The translations under genes and the position numbers were made by a program. Positions 10,401-21,769 of a DNA stretch of 64,000 nucleotides are shown here, piece after piece. The notes beneath the pieces are model-generated. The model ran no database searches, was not told the DNA's origin, and saw nothing but the letters and a program-made list of their open reading frames with translations. The DNA is from Ulota crispa (taxonomy: Eukaryota; Streptophyta; Bryopsida; Orthotrichales; Orthotrichaceae), in contig OY987251.1 in assembly GCA_963920765.1 (NCBI GenBank), forward strand, positions 10,481,219-10,545,218, given 5' to 3'. How positions within the stretch are numbered: position 1 is the stretch's first letter; each line of letters begins with the position of its first letter.

Positions 10401-13400
10401 AAGGCGACACCCCTGTTCTTATTCCTGACCTTTTGGCCGATGTAGTACAGTATTGCACTTCTTTACATTCTAATTGAAAGGTGAGGCGAAGTCATTCTGA
10501 ACGACCTGGCTTCTTGTTGCTGTGCAGCTATTATGGGTCAAAGAGAATCTGGAGGAATCCTGGGCTATCGCATTTCGATGGATGGATTTGAGTGATTGGC
10601 TTACTTACAGGTTTTAGAGCAGGACTTTTAATCCCTTGTTATATGGAAGACTCCCTGTGCATTGCTTTCTGCGCATCACAAACAGTACATGAACCAAGAG
10701 AAACAGGTCTCATAGAGTGCAAATGGTTTGTCACAGGTCAACCGGAGACGATACACGAAGCTTGTGTACAACAGTATGCAAATGGACGTACATGGGGCAT
10801 GCTCATTTGGAACAAATGTCAAGTGAGCACTCGGTGGCAATGAAAGCTTCTGGATGGGACGATCTTTTCTGGCAAGAGGCTGGTCTTGGTGATCTTGTTG
10901 AATCGGGATATGCTACAATAGGTACCACACTTGTACTTCCTTTCGCTTGCTAATGTTGTCTTCTAATTTCGACTAGCACGATCTGCTCCCATAGCATTTG
11001 TTATGTAAGCCATAAAATTGTGTGAATCCCGTTTCAGGAATTAGTATTGCTATCCTAGTTACGATACATGCCTTGGTAGTTTGACTCATGAATTCGCATG
11101 CCTTTCAGGAAGAAATGTGGCCTTTCCTGGTCACCCGCTTGGTCTCGGTCTCACTCACTTGGCTGCTCAGGTATTTCTTTATGACGGCAGTAACGCTGCA
11201 TGCTATATGATCGTGTTTTTCCTTTCAATGTTCTTGTGGTACTACGTCCTGCTTGAATAAGAAATGGAAATTGGTTCCCAGAATATCTGAATCGGGCTAA
11301 CATTTTAAATATTATACGTTCCAGAATGTTCGGATATTGGAGATGATACATTCTGAATTCTGCTGTGTCTTGTAGGAACTTGGTTTGAAGGAGGGAACAC
11401 CTGTCGGAACCTCTTTAATTGATGCTCATGCAGGTGGAATTGGGACGCTTGAGAGCATCCCAAGAAGCCCGGCAGCGGAATCCAATTCAGGTGAACAGTT
11501 TACTTGAAAAATCCGGCGAGTTAGTAATGGATTTACAAGACGAGTTGGTTCAATATTATGCTCATTCCTAATGTATCTATATTTATATACATAGATTCCA
11601 GCTAATTTAGAATAAATAATTAATTCTCTACCTTGCAGCTTCACTCCGACACTGGTCAGGCTTGTATGGCTACTGATATTGAATTGTAACATCTGACAGC
11701 TGTAGGCGCTAGTGATGATGCTGATGCGTTGTGTCGAAGGATGGTTATTGTGTGCGGAACATCGACGTGCCACATGGCTGTTTCACATGAGAGACATTTC
11801 ATTCCTGGTGTCTGGGGACCCTTCTGGTCAGGTACGTGATTGATCACCCACTGGTGTTGAGAGCTGAATTATTCGCTAGAGGTTGCTTTTGGTCGCTCGT
11901 TGTTAACTCTTTCTGTAGGGATAGTACGGCTTCATGTCAGGTGTTCTCGAAAAAAAGGGAGCTAATGCATTAATTCAAGGATACTCGTTTCATCGAAGTT
12001 TTCATAAAAGTATAGGTTACTGGACATCGTTCGAATTTTTTTCACTAACTTATCGGGGATGCAGAATTATTGAGTTAATTCCTATGCGTTTATGTGTTGC
12101 TGGTAATCTGGATGGATGCAGCTATGGTTCCTGAATTATGGCTTACGGAAGGAGGTCAAAGTGCAACTGGAGCGCTTCTGGATCACATTGTTGAGACCCA
12201 TCCTGCTGCTCCTGCCCTTGCTAACCGGGCAGCTCATGAGAGTGAGCTCTATTTTTCTAAAAAGTTTAAATATCCATTTAGTGCTATCTGTACCATCACC
12301 TATTAGATGCACGACCTCCGCGAGGGTGGACTTCGTTGTTGGAAATAAGTCTGTATCTTTAATTCTCCAGGTCTGCTTCCCTGTTATGTGCACAAGCAAG
12401 ATGTGACACTCATCTTATTAGAATGTTTTGGTGCAGAAATGTCAATCTATGATGCAATGAATAGCATCCTCGACGACCTTGCAGCTGCACCAAATGTGCC
12501 TTTCATTAGTGCTTTGACAAAAGACATTCACGTCTTACCTGATTTTAATGGGAACAGGTGTGCATTAGCTTTGGCATTTGTGTCCTCTTCATTATATTGC
12601 TCGAAATTGGTACATGTTGGCAAGCAATGTCGGTCTAATTTATGGAGTGTATAGATCACCATTGGCAGATCCAAAGTCAAGGGGAGTTATAAGCGGTTTG
12701 TCCTTGGATGCCAACCCAGAAGATCTTGCTCTACTATATTTGGCAACTGTGCAAAGTATTGCATACGGGACCAAGCATATTGTGGACCATTGTAACGCTC
12801 ACGGGCTAAAGGTAGATTTTCAGATCGAAGTGAAATATCACCCATGCACTTGCGCTATGTGCCTCCGTAATGGACTCCATTCGTTGCTTTGTGTAGAAGG
12901 ATGAGATCATATCTCAGTTTTTCTTTGAAAGATCATTCCGTCATTTTGTGGCATTGCTTTCCTGGCAGATTGATACATTATTGGCCTGTGGCGGCCTCTC
13001 AAAGAATAAGCTTTACATTCAAGAGCATGCCAATGTAGTGGGTAAGACGCTGACCGAGTCATAACTGTCGTAGTGGCTGTTTGGATTAATCTCATAAAGA
13101 CCAAGAGTTAAATTAGATGGTCAATATTGTGAAGACTCGTTCTGAAGTGCCAATCTAGAAGATTGTTAAAATATTAATTTTCAGACAATGATCCATAGGT
13201 CATATCCACACAGTTGAATCCACTATATTGCGCTTACCAATTTTTTTTCATAAAACCTAATTTGAGTAGTAGTTCAAAATTCCTTTTAAAATTGCCTATG
13301 GATTGAAAAGTAACGATTTTCACTATAAGTTTTTTCATTTAAGCTTATGATTGCTAAGTTTTAACTGTAGTGATTTTAAAGGTTTTTTAGATTTATTTTT

Positions 13401-14209
13401 ATGATACTTGCTTTTTGAAGTCATATTTGAAAAGCGATTTTTTTTGTACTGGATAAGTTAGTTTTGGGGTCAAGCATACGAATTCTTGCTCAACTGTAGT
13501 GTTTGCCAATAAAATTTTGCTCTTTACAGTACAAATGTTATAAAACCAGCTCAAGAACCTAACAATATATTAAGTGAATGTGAAAATCAAGTTTTTGTAT
13601 GCATGAAATCTGTTTACATTCATTTGTTGTTCAAAGTTTGAACACCTGGCTCCTTAAGGGGTTAATTTGCTGTTAATTTTTTGAGTGCTGATCTTTTTTT
13701 GCTCTATCGCATTCCAAACTCGTGCTCATTGGTCAAAGTGTATGGGTAAGATTTGATTCTGTATTTTATTTTGAACGCAACAGGACTTGCAGTTTCACTG
13801 CCTAGAGAAAACGAGGCTGTTTTGCTTGGCGCTGCAGTGCTAGGATCAGTAGCAGCCAAAAAGTACAGTAGCGTCAGAGATGCTATGGTGGCTTTGAATG
13901 CTCCCGGCCTGGTGAGCAAAAAGTTCTAAAATATTTCTACATCATGATTTGTGCTAGTGGGACTTACAATCCCAGCTTGTAATCGTTGTAGGTAGTAGCC
14001 AATCTCGTTTCAACGCACCAACCAAATGCAGTGTCGGTTGTAAACACTAGAAATCAAATTTTAAGTATTGCAATATATGGTTATAGGTGGTGGAGCCTTC
14101 ACAGGACGAGCGAGTCAAGAAATACCACCAGGCTAAGTACGAGATTTTCAGGTCCCTCTATGAGCAACAAGTCTCGTTTCGGAAAAACTTGACAGACGCT
14201 TTGGCGTAA
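7452..14209 (+). CDS. FGGY-family carbohydrate kinase (D-ribulokinase-like), 14 exons
   Basis: Exons: 7452-7611, 9565-9762, 10045-10223, 10528-10610, 10737-10921, 11109-11170, 11376-11490, 11706-11831, 12122-12241, 12437-12557, 12655-12811, 12969-13041, 13784-13911, 14087-14209. All phases close, giving 609 residues. Motifs in order: [14 protein letters not shown] at 41-54 (phosphate 1); [48 protein letters not shown] with the probable catalytic Asp305; [32 protein letters not shown] at about 507-516; [17 protein letters not shown] near the C-terminus. This is the family of yeast YDR109C, human FGGY and Arabidopsis At4g30310, which phosphorylate pentuloses, probably D-ribulose. The N-terminal 38 residues are Ser/Thr/Asn-rich, without a clear targeting signal. 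Exon 10 could instead start at 12372 (CTCCAG|GTCTGC), which keeps the frame but adds residues atypical of the family. Likely cytosolic. Confidence 0.93.
7609..8480 (+). repeat. Tandem repeats in FGGY intron 1 that duplicate the splice donor
   Basis: The exon 1 donor context GCCGGTAAGCACGAG is repeated as ACCGGTAAGGACGAGG at about 7715 and 7835. Each copy is followed by TTTCTAGGA and TCTGAAGTTTTGGCGCCCGG. Longer diverged units follow with AGAAACGGATGCTGGTGAAA at about 7954 and 8201, and TTGGAGTATAATAATTTGAA at several points. About five units are present, with a spacing of about 110 to 240 bp. Confidence 0.8.
13662..13665. mobile_element. Possible solitary family A right end in an FGGY intron
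   Basis: CTCCTTAAGGGGTTAA in the intron before exon 13 resembles the right end of the TTAA-ended family. I could not find a matching left end in the 742-bp intron (13042-13783), so this is a weak call. Confidence 0.25.
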
Positions 14210-14838
14210 CTGATGCCAATTAACAGCAATCCAACCTTTCAATGTATAGCAAGTTGATTACCTTCTTCTATGAATGTTTGAGACAAGGTCTACAACTGCA
14301 CTTACTAAATTTGTATGCTTCCCTCTGTGCTCAATCTGTTTGCTTTCTGCATGTTTCTTTTTTACTCCTTTCCTCTATTCCAAGTTCTACATGTACAGGC
14401 CACTCTAAGATACAACCGGAGCAAGAGCTGCGAACTCCTTGGTAATACTCTTCATACTTTCTTTACTTCACTATCGTTAACGAACCTTAGCTCTAGTTCC
14501 TATAGTGCAATCATCATGACAACCTCGCTTCTGTTCATGTTATTCTATTATCTTTGAATTAAATGCGCGTTATATACTCAATAACGTACATTCACATTAA
14601 TCTCCTCTCCGAAATCATTAGATTTTCTTAAGCTTTTACACGAGGGTAGTTGATATGAACCAAGCAATGTTATAGGTTTATATTTTAAGGATTACACCTG
14701 CTTTAGAGGATGATATACATGGCGAAATCTCAGGTTGGATGCTCAGTTGGTTCTGAGTGGAAACATAAAAAATGTGTTCTCTTCATAGAGAGCAACGATC
14801 AATTTCGCCAAAGCTGGCACTTTTGTATTAGAACAGCT
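14210..14838 (+). other. Region between FGGY gene and the next minus-strand gene
   Basis: The FGGY 3' untranslated region should begin here, and the next gene converges from the other strand, ending at 14839. No coding frame with family resemblance is present, and no clear polyadenylation signal stands out. Confidence 0.4.
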
Positions 14839-15567
14839 CTAACCGATTGGTCCAAGGTTGAAAATATTTTTGATTCGTTCTTTCACTTCCATTTTGACAG
14901 AAGGTGCAGACACCTCAGGTTTCTTCGGAGTTGGGCTGACGCAAGAAAACACAATCACCGACGTATCAAGTAAAGCTTCTTCCAGTTTTTTGATCTGATC
15001 CATATCGTGGCATTTTATTTTCAACTTGTGCACAACGCAAGGATGGCTGGCTGCTATCATTTCTTTGATAGCCTCCGATTTCCGCTCTTCATACGTGGCA
15101 GTCTCCTTTTTCTCTATCGGGTGTGCTTGTTGTAGCAATTTCAGAAGTTTTCTCAGGTCGTCCGTGGGTTCACGAGTGCCTTCGAGTAACACTGTGCTGC
15201 TCTCAAACAGAGCCTTTTTGAGTTGGTCGATTTGTGCAGGGTTGCTGTATCCCAGTGACATCTTGTAGACGAATGTGGGGTCTGTAGGTTTGTGTTTTGT
15301 AGTAGTGTGTGGATTGTCTCCGTCTTCGTCTTCTTCTCCCTTTCTTTTGAAAAACGGGTCATGGTCTGGCTCTATGTCTCTGAATGAAGGTCCTGCGCCA
15401 AGGTAATCTGTTTTGTCGTGATAGTGGCTCCTTGTTTTGGCTTCGTTGTCGTTGAAATCTAGTGCTGATGTTTCGTCTGATTTCTGTTTGCTTATTTTGC
15501 GGAGTTCTTTTCTGATGTGTTCTGCAACTGGAGATAAATTTTCGTCTTCATCGTCTTCTTCTTCCAT
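14839..15567 (-). CDS. Unrecognised acidic protein with internal two-fold repeat, 242 aa
   Basis: A single open exon of 242 codons, starting at MEEEDDEDENL and ending TAG at 14839. I recognise no family. The N-terminal 100 residues are acidic, polar and probably disordered. Two similar segments follow, at about 99-130 (YKMSLGYSNPAQIDQLKKAL) and 178-208 (HKLKIKCHDMDQIKKLEEAL), each ending in a hydrophobic strand (SSTVLLEG, TSVIVFSC). This suggests a duplicated small beta-alpha-beta unit. A linker rich in Lys and Glu joins them. The ATG at 15567 follows immediately after TTTTTTAACAG, a good splice acceptor, so either a 5' untranslated intron or an upstream coding exon may exist. A family B transposon lies only 60 bp upstream and may supply or disturb the promoter. 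Confidence 0.65.
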   Translation of the reverse strand: MEEEDDEDENLSPVAEHIRKELRKISKQKSDETSALDFNDNEAKTRSHYHDKTDYLGAGPSFRDIEPDHDPFFKRKGEEDEDGDNPHTTTKHKPTDPTFVYKMSLGYSNPAQIDQLKKALFESSTVLLEGTREPTDDLRKLLKLLQQAHPIEKKETATYEERKSEAIKEMIAASHPCVVHKLKIKCHDMDQIKKLEEALLDTSVIVFSCVSPTPKKPEVSAPSVKMEVKERIKNIFNLGPIG

Positions 15568-15627
15568 TCTGTTAAAAAATGTGTCAATCAAGTTTAGAAG
15601 TATGTTCGATACAACTTGTTTAGTGCT

Positions 15628-15942
15628 TTAAGGTAGGAACACCCATAAGCGTTAGTGTCCCCATAACTGTCACCTCTAAAATCTTGAAAAATCTGTGGAA
15701 GTAAATAGATGTAATTACAAGGATGTATAACGTGTGAACCTGAAACCTTAGTGTTGGTTATGGGTACAATGGTAGTTTGCTCTTTAAAAATTCACAACTT
15801 CATAATATCCAAATAATACATTCAAAAGTGCAAACTCATCATTTTTCTCTTGCTAATAGGATCCTATAATTTGCTAAACATTTATTAATAGTCATCATGT
15901 TCAAAACCCTTAAACTAACGCTTATGGGTGTTCCTGCCTTAA
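15628..15942. mobile_element. Family B MITE, copy 2
   Basis: The ends TTAAGGTAGGAACACCC and GGGTGTTCCTGCCTTAA are inverse copies, both with TTAA at the edge. The interior is closely similar to the copies at 6341 and 41687. It lies just upstream of the 242-residue minus-strand gene. Confidence 0.87.
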
Positions 15943-16985
15943 TGGTAATTGTTTATAGAAGTGTGTTTGATATAAGTGAATTACTATTTTTGTATTAATG
16001 GTTTCAAATGTATGTTTGATATGAGTAGTTTAGTACTTTTGTATTTAGGAACTTAGAAGTATGTTAGATGCGAGTGAGTTAGTATTTTTGTATGCATTAG
16101 TTTTAGAAGTATGTTAAAGTAGAATTCAGTATTTTGTATTTAGTGTCTATGTAGAAGGCTTATTTGTACAATAGGAAACTATATAGATGTGTTATTACAT
16201 AAAATTAGAAAATATGCTAAATTTTTTGAAATCTATGTATGACATTTTTCTGTGATTTTTTTTGTTTAATATTTATGGCAATCCTTTGGTATATCTTAGT
16301 ATTTATGGTGTTTTCAAATTTCAAATATTTTTTCCTCACAAAAAATTATCTGAAAATCCAAAGGATTATAAAAATTTCTAACATTTTATGACTTATTGAA
16401 GAATATGAATTTAATACGTTTACAAGTAGATGAGTTTAACCTATTAATAAAAAAAATCGAATGTGTCTTCAATTAATACATACCAAATAAACGAATTCTT
16501 ACTAATCTAGGTTGCAAAAATTTCTGAATTGTTAAACATAATATATGAAATTAAAGTGTATTCTATTTAATTTTCATTAACTAAACTTCTATTACAAAAT
16601 ATCATGTGAGTTCTTGTGATTTATGTTTTAACGATGGTTTATGTTAATTAATACTTTGCCTAAAAATAAAAATAGAGGCTATTTATGTTCACTTCTATGC
16701 TACCTCTTTCAAATTCCCAATCAAGTACACAAAAAATACATCAAATGAATGAATAATAGTTTAGGAGTTTTGTGTTATTTCACATTTGAAACCAGTTTAA
16801 AAGTTATCTAAACTATGTTATTGTACTTTTGTCAAAGAAATGAAAAGTCATGACTTTTAGGCACATTTGAATATAGTGAATATGCACATACTAGTACATA
16901 GATGAAGTGCTTATTTATTGAATTATATTTAGGAATTTGGTATGATAAGTTTTTGATAAATTCAATAGATTTCTCATTAAGTGGG
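15943..16985. other. AT-rich intergenic, no gene recognised
   Basis: Very AT-rich. The phrase 'agaagtatgtt(a/t)gat' with 'agtatttttgtatt' recurs three to four times between about 15950 and 16150, suggesting a decayed short tandem repeat of about 60 bp. Nothing else can be supported. Confidence 0.4.
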
Positions 16986-17888
16986 TTACCTTTGTACTTT
17001 TTGTACAATAGTTTCTAAATTTTGATCATCATTTGCAAAGTTTCCATCTTGTAACAAATTTCTATTACTTTTGTTTAGATTTAATGAAACACCTTCATCA
17101 TCATTTGATTCAACAATGTCAAAGTTGCTTTTCCAGTCAAATGTTTTATCATTTTTATTTTTGTTTTCTTCTTCACATGACAATTCATCTTCTAATTTAG
17201 TCTTGTCTTGCATCTCTTGCAATGATGTTGCATGGAAAGAAGCTTTGTACCTTGTGGCAATTTTGTTTAAAGAATGAAATGGAATTGTAAATTCTAATGG
17301 TTTGCATATTCTATGACTTCTACCATAAAGTTGTGGCTCATCATTTGAAAAGTATTCAAATGATTTAAATTTTTGTAAATATGCTTTTCCATTATACACG
17401 TCATTTTGTACTTCATCGTTTAAACAAGAAGGTTGGGTTGAAAAAGTCCCTACTCTATATAGTTGAATTTTATGATGAGGAGATAACATACTTAATTTTG
17501 GGTTGGTAATGTAAGTATGAAAGTCATGAAATGCTTCCTTAGAGTTCTTTGAGTTTTTAATTACTTCACTCAAATTTGTTTCTAACCATGGACGTCCACT
17601 CTCTGCTAATTGTTTTATTTTTTTTAATTGAAAATCTATTAATGGACATGGAATATTTTGTATGCAACAATTTGTATCATCTTCTTCTTCTTTGGGTTTC
17701 CATTTAGATTCCTCAAAATTGTTTTTATTGTGCGAAAATATGTTAGATTCATACGCCTTTTTTTCATGTTCTTTCAAAACGTTTTTGGAACTATCATTCA
17801 AAGAACACAATGGAATATGAAGTTTACCATTATTTTTCTTTTTGATTTTATTGTATTTCTCTTTTGCATCAATAAGTTCTTGATCCAT
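16986..17888 (-). CDS. Unrecognised Lys/Asn-rich protein, 300 aa open frame
   Basis: A 301-codon open frame in very AT-rich DNA, where stops should be frequent, so chance is an unlikely explanation. The start MDQELIDAKEKYNKIKKKNN is highly charged. A middle part has a more folded look, with WLETNLSEVIKNSK, FHDFHTYI, LYRVGTFSTQPS and FTIPFHSLNKIATRYKASF. The C-terminal third is again acidic and Asn-rich. I do not recognise the family and saw no transposase or polymerase motif. The final codons read AAAG|GTAACC at about 16989, a plausible splice donor, so this could be one exon of a longer gene. It could also be a recent fragment of a mobile element. Codon use is far more AT-rich than in the FGGY gene. 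Confidence 0.5.
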   Translation of the reverse strand: MDQELIDAKEKYNKIKKKNNGKLHIPLCSLNDSSKNVLKEHEKKAYESNIFSHNKNNFEESKWKPKEEEDDTNCCIQNIPCPLIDFQLKKIKQLAESGRPWLETNLSEVIKNSKNSKEAFHDFHTYITNPKLSMLSPHHKIQLYRVGTFSTQPSCLNDEVQNDVYNGKAYLQKFKSFEYFSNDEPQLYGRSHRICKPLEFTIPFHSLNKIATRYKASFHATSLQEMQDKTKLEDELSCEEENKNKNDKTFDWKSNFDIVESNDDEGVSLNLNKSNRNLLQDGNFANDDQNLETIVQKVQR

Positions 17889-19640
17889 TTCTATTGAATT
17901 CAATGAGAAATTCTTGTTATTGTTTTTTTAAGAAACTTTTGTTAGCATAAAGCGTTTTATTCTTACATTCTAAAGATAGCTAATCAAGAATAGATGACCG
18001 ATGTTTTTGAAGATTACTGATTGAAACACTGTCATCAAAGAATAAATTCTATACATATTTCTAAACAATTGTGCCAATAAAGTGAAAAGATTTTATTTCT
18101 TCAATTCATTAATCCATAAATTCTTGATTTGGCATTTTTATAGATTGAAGCAATCAAGTTTGTAAATCAAAGTAGTGTAAAGCAAACTTGTTTACAAAAG
18201 AAATATTATCACAGAAACAAATAAATCAAACTCATAATCTACAAACTATTTCTACTTAGAAAATTATATTTTTTTGGCATTAGAGCAAAATAAAAATGAT
18301 CAAGTTTTGCTTTTGAATTCACATTTTGAGATCATTTTATATTGATGAAGGTTGCAAATCAAACAAACACTAGGAAACATGTTATGGTAATCCAACGTTT
18401 GTATGAATTCCCTCATAATTTAGATTCACATATGTTTTTCATTCTCTATATAAAACAAAACAATTCAACTAAATTGACAAGCACAAACACCCATCAATAA
18501 TTATTTGATAAAATTCAACTTGTTATTTTATTGGCATGAATATGGAGTTTTGAAAACTAAAAAATGTTGATGTTTAGTCCAATAGTATTTCAAAAGAAAA
18601 TCTCAAGTTTCGATTGGTATTTTGTTTATCAAATAGTATATTGAAACAATACAACTTTATAATATGAAAGTAGACAAATTGAATTGGTGTACACAATCAT
18701 GAATTAATGTTTTTCAAACTAGAAATGAATCATTGGACTGGTATAGCAAAAGTGGAATGAATTTATTGACTCTAACTAAATTTTTGCTATGTTTAAGTAC
18801 TTATGAAGCGTCTAAAGTCCACAAGTAATAATGTAAAAAGCTATCAATTTTTAAAACATTAAGAGATACTTTCAAAAAACTGGAAGACTTATCCAACTTA
18901 TAAAACGCATTTAAAATAAATACATGCAAAACATGTGGAAACCTATAGATGTTCAGCAATGTAAAAGTTCATAGTTATATGATTGGTCCTTAAAATCTTA
19001 AATACAATAAATTTGTGGTTTCGTAAATGTGTTGATTTTGAGATAATTATTAAATAGTTTAATTTCAAGAAGAACAGAATTGATCAAATACGAATAAGTT
19101 GCACTCATGCGCTTAGCACTTCAGCTTCTACACGCTCCAATTAAACTAGTGACACCCATTTTTTTTTTCAAAATCATTCTGGGTTATTGAGATTTATGTT
19201 GGTTTTATACAGCCTTTACTAACAAATACACCCATTCATTAAATAAAAAGAAAAACTTTATTTAAATTTTTGGCACACAAAGGACTCTCATACCTCCCTT
19301 CAACCAAAAGTTCAGTAATGTTTTAAAACCATTCCTTACCATTTTTCCATATCCTTTTGCCATCAACTTATGGATGATTTTTGAATTACTTATTGGTTCA
19401 TTTCTTGACAACTTTCTCCCTTCTCCTGCAATCCTCATTGTTTTCTCTAATCAATTTTCTGTAATAAGTACCTCATTGCTCCAACTTTATCTTCTAAAAG
19501 ATGAATTAATGTACTTTCACAACTCCTTTTATTCCCTTTTGATAAATTAAATGAGAGAACATATCATTGTGAATCATGTAACATGCTTATTGAGATAAAA
19601 ATGTACAAACAAAAAATTCAATGTGGTTTATAATCATACA
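17889..19640. other. AT-rich intergenic, no gene recognised
   Basis: Long stretch with frequent stops in all frames. I see no tandem array, no terminal repeats and no recognisable protein similarity. Confidence 0.4.
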
Positions 19641-20026
19641 CACTACAAGGAAACCATGGTTCAATTTACAAAATGTTGACAAAAAGTGTGACTAGCATAA
19701 CATTCAGTAGCACTCAGCAAGCCTACCCTGTCTCTAATTGAAGAGTGTGGAATATTCCACACCCATCTTTAGTTATGGGGACACTTGGCTAAATTTGTTA
19801 ATGAATTTATGAAAGAGAGGTTCATTTTAGTGCACATACGTCAATGTGGGGGCCAACCATGTCGGAAAATTTTAAAAAATAATTTTATATATATATATAG
19901 TCACGATGAAGTTCGTGGATGAGACCTGAAGAGAGGGAAAGGCAGCCTCTCTTCAAGCTACTGAATGTTATGAGGTCACAATGTTTGTCAACTTTTTGTA
20001 AATTTGACCGTGGTTTCCTTTAATTG
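19641..20026. mobile_element. Small CACTA-like TIR element
   Basis: The left end CACTACAAGGAAACCATGGT continues through TTTACAAAATGTTGAC to CATAACATTCAGTAGC. The right end is its inverse: GCTACTGAATGTTATG, GTCAACTTTTTGTAAA, CGTGGTTTCCTTTAATTG. The inverted repeat is about 70 bp, with decay at the extreme right end. The CACTACAAGGAAA start is typical of CACTA-group transposons. The 386-bp length implies a non-autonomous derivative. A short palindrome GTGTGGAATATTCCACAC lies inside at about 19747. Confidence 0.65.
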
Positions 20027-20253
20027 TAAAATAATAAAAATTTGGAGGATTGATGTAAACTTGCGGTCATGGTAATTCACATTAATGCAACTTTTTGATT
20101 TCTATGTTTCTTTGATGGGCAATAACTTATTATTATAACTGTTATCATCAAATATTTGTTTAAGGCCTTTATTTCCGAGATTGTTTCCTTATTTGGTAAT
20201 TTGATGCATGATGGAAGTGCAAAATTGGTACATTTAACATTTGAAATTATTAG

Positions 20254-20520
20254 TTAACCCCTAAAGGACCAAGCCCCCTTTCGAGGGACAAATAAGATTT
20301 CAGGCATGTACCTATGGCTAAACTATTTTGCGTGATTTTTTGAAACTTTTATGAATGATGGAGAATTCAAAAGTTTACGTGGGCATCTAATTTTTTCTTC
20401 ATTTTGATATTTATTGAAGAAGTTAAAAATGAATTTCTGGAAAATGGGTGAGATTGGGCAGCCCAAAAACTTCTTTAAAATTGCAGTTTAAAAAAATAAA
20501 AAAAAACAAAAAAGGTTCTT
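20254..20520 (+). mobile_element. Truncated TTAA-ended element, family A
   Basis: The segment begins TTAACCCCTAAAGGACCAAG and continues with GGGACAAATAAGATTTCAGG and TACCTATGGCTAAACTA. It is closely similar for about 240 bp to the element that starts at 63668. No matching right end was found before the next copy, so the element appears truncated near 20520. Confidence 0.7.
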
Positions 20521-21328
20521 TAGAATTATATATGGGTAGGAAGCTTTGAATCATGCAATTTTGATTGATGAAATGAAGGCCATGAGAAGTTTTTGTTTGC
20601 AAGTTGGTGTTATTTGCAAGACTTTCTAGAGGGTACTAGCTATCATCCAAATGGTGTAAATGCAGTTCCTAAAGCATTTGGTATTTTGTGCGATAGAGAT
20701 GAATCAACAAGAAAATTTTGTGAAAGTTCAAGCTAATCTTACCCAATGACTGCATAGCAATGTTGTTGACCCATCTAAATATGTTCAATATGTTTGAGCT
20801 TGGTACAAAGAACCTCACTAAAGAAATTAAACAAGAGGTTGCAAAGCTGAGAGTAGTTGTGAACATAAAAGAGAAGGGAGAAGATAAGAAATCATGGGCT
20901 CTTCTCTTCTCAATCAACCTCCTACTGAAGAGCAAATATAAAAACGTTGAAGAACCAGGGAACATCAAAAACTGACACAATAACAGCATCTCCAATAAAA
21001 ACCCTGCTTGCAAAAGCCCAATGGAGATGAAAGAAAAAAGCATTATAACACTAATCACAATATTCGTCAATTTAGGAAAAGGTCTTTCCCAAATTAATTA
21101 TGGAGATACTAAATCTTGCGTTTGCATTTGTGAGAGTATTTTGGTGATTTAAAGTAAGTTTCTTGATAATTCTTTCAATATATTTCACCATTGATGTAAG
21201 ATCTTGAAAAAATCATCATAAAATTCACTCTAAATTATAAAAACTCTTAATAATGAAAAATCCAAAAGTCCCAAAATTGGTAATTTTCCCAAATTACAGA
21301 ATATTCTATTAATCTAATACAAAATGGG
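20521..21328. other. Intergenic with a diverged copy of the 3' flank repeat
   Basis: The part at about 20942-21060 (AACGTTGAAGAACCAGGGAACA, then GCAAAAGCCCAATGGAGATG) matches the sequence 3' of the plastid membrane protein gene at 22610-22700. It is an outlying member of that repeat set. The open frames in both strands here are not convincing genes. Confidence 0.5.
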
Positions 21329-21672
21329 TCCTAATCAACACAAGCACATCCTAATCAACACAAGCACGTCCTAATCAACACAAGCACGTCCTAATCAACA
21401 CAAGCACGTCCTAATCCACACAAGCACGTCCTAATCCACACAAGCACGTCCTAATCCACACAAGCACACAAGCACGTCCTAATCAATACATGCACGTCCT
21501 AATCAACACATGCACGTCCTAATCAACACAAGCACGTCCTAATCAACACAAGCACGCCCTAATCAACACAAGCACGCCCTAATCAACACAAGCACGCCCT
21601 AATCAACACAAGCACGTCCTAATCCACACAAGCACACCCTAATCAATACAAGCACATCTTCATCAACACATG
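21329..21672. repeat. 20-bp minisatellite, about 17 units
   Basis: The unit is TCCTAATCAACACAAGCACG with small variants (AATCC for AATCA, ATGCACG for AAGCACG, GCCCT for GTCCT). One unit carries an 8-bp internal extension near 21465. Variants occur in blocks (three GCCCT units in a row, three AATCCACA units in a row), showing local duplication. A short diverged relic lies at about 21945-21990. Confidence 0.92.
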
Positions 21673-21769
21673 TTCAAAATGTTCAAATTAAAACATCCAA
21701 ATCATCAAAACAATGTTTACTTGGGTTTGGGTTCCACTTTTGGGTAGTGTAATTACAAATAAAAACAAA

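Noticed and set aside
20669-21070. 133-codon hydrophobic minus-strand frame
   Set aside because: It resembles membrane segments only because AT-rich antisense sequence gives Phe/Leu/Ile. It overlaps a repeat copy of the plastid gene's 3' flank and has no family match.
21329-21672. Possible CRISPR-like repeat array
   Set aside because: Units are contiguous with no unique spacers, and the context is a plant nuclear genome; this is a minisatellite.
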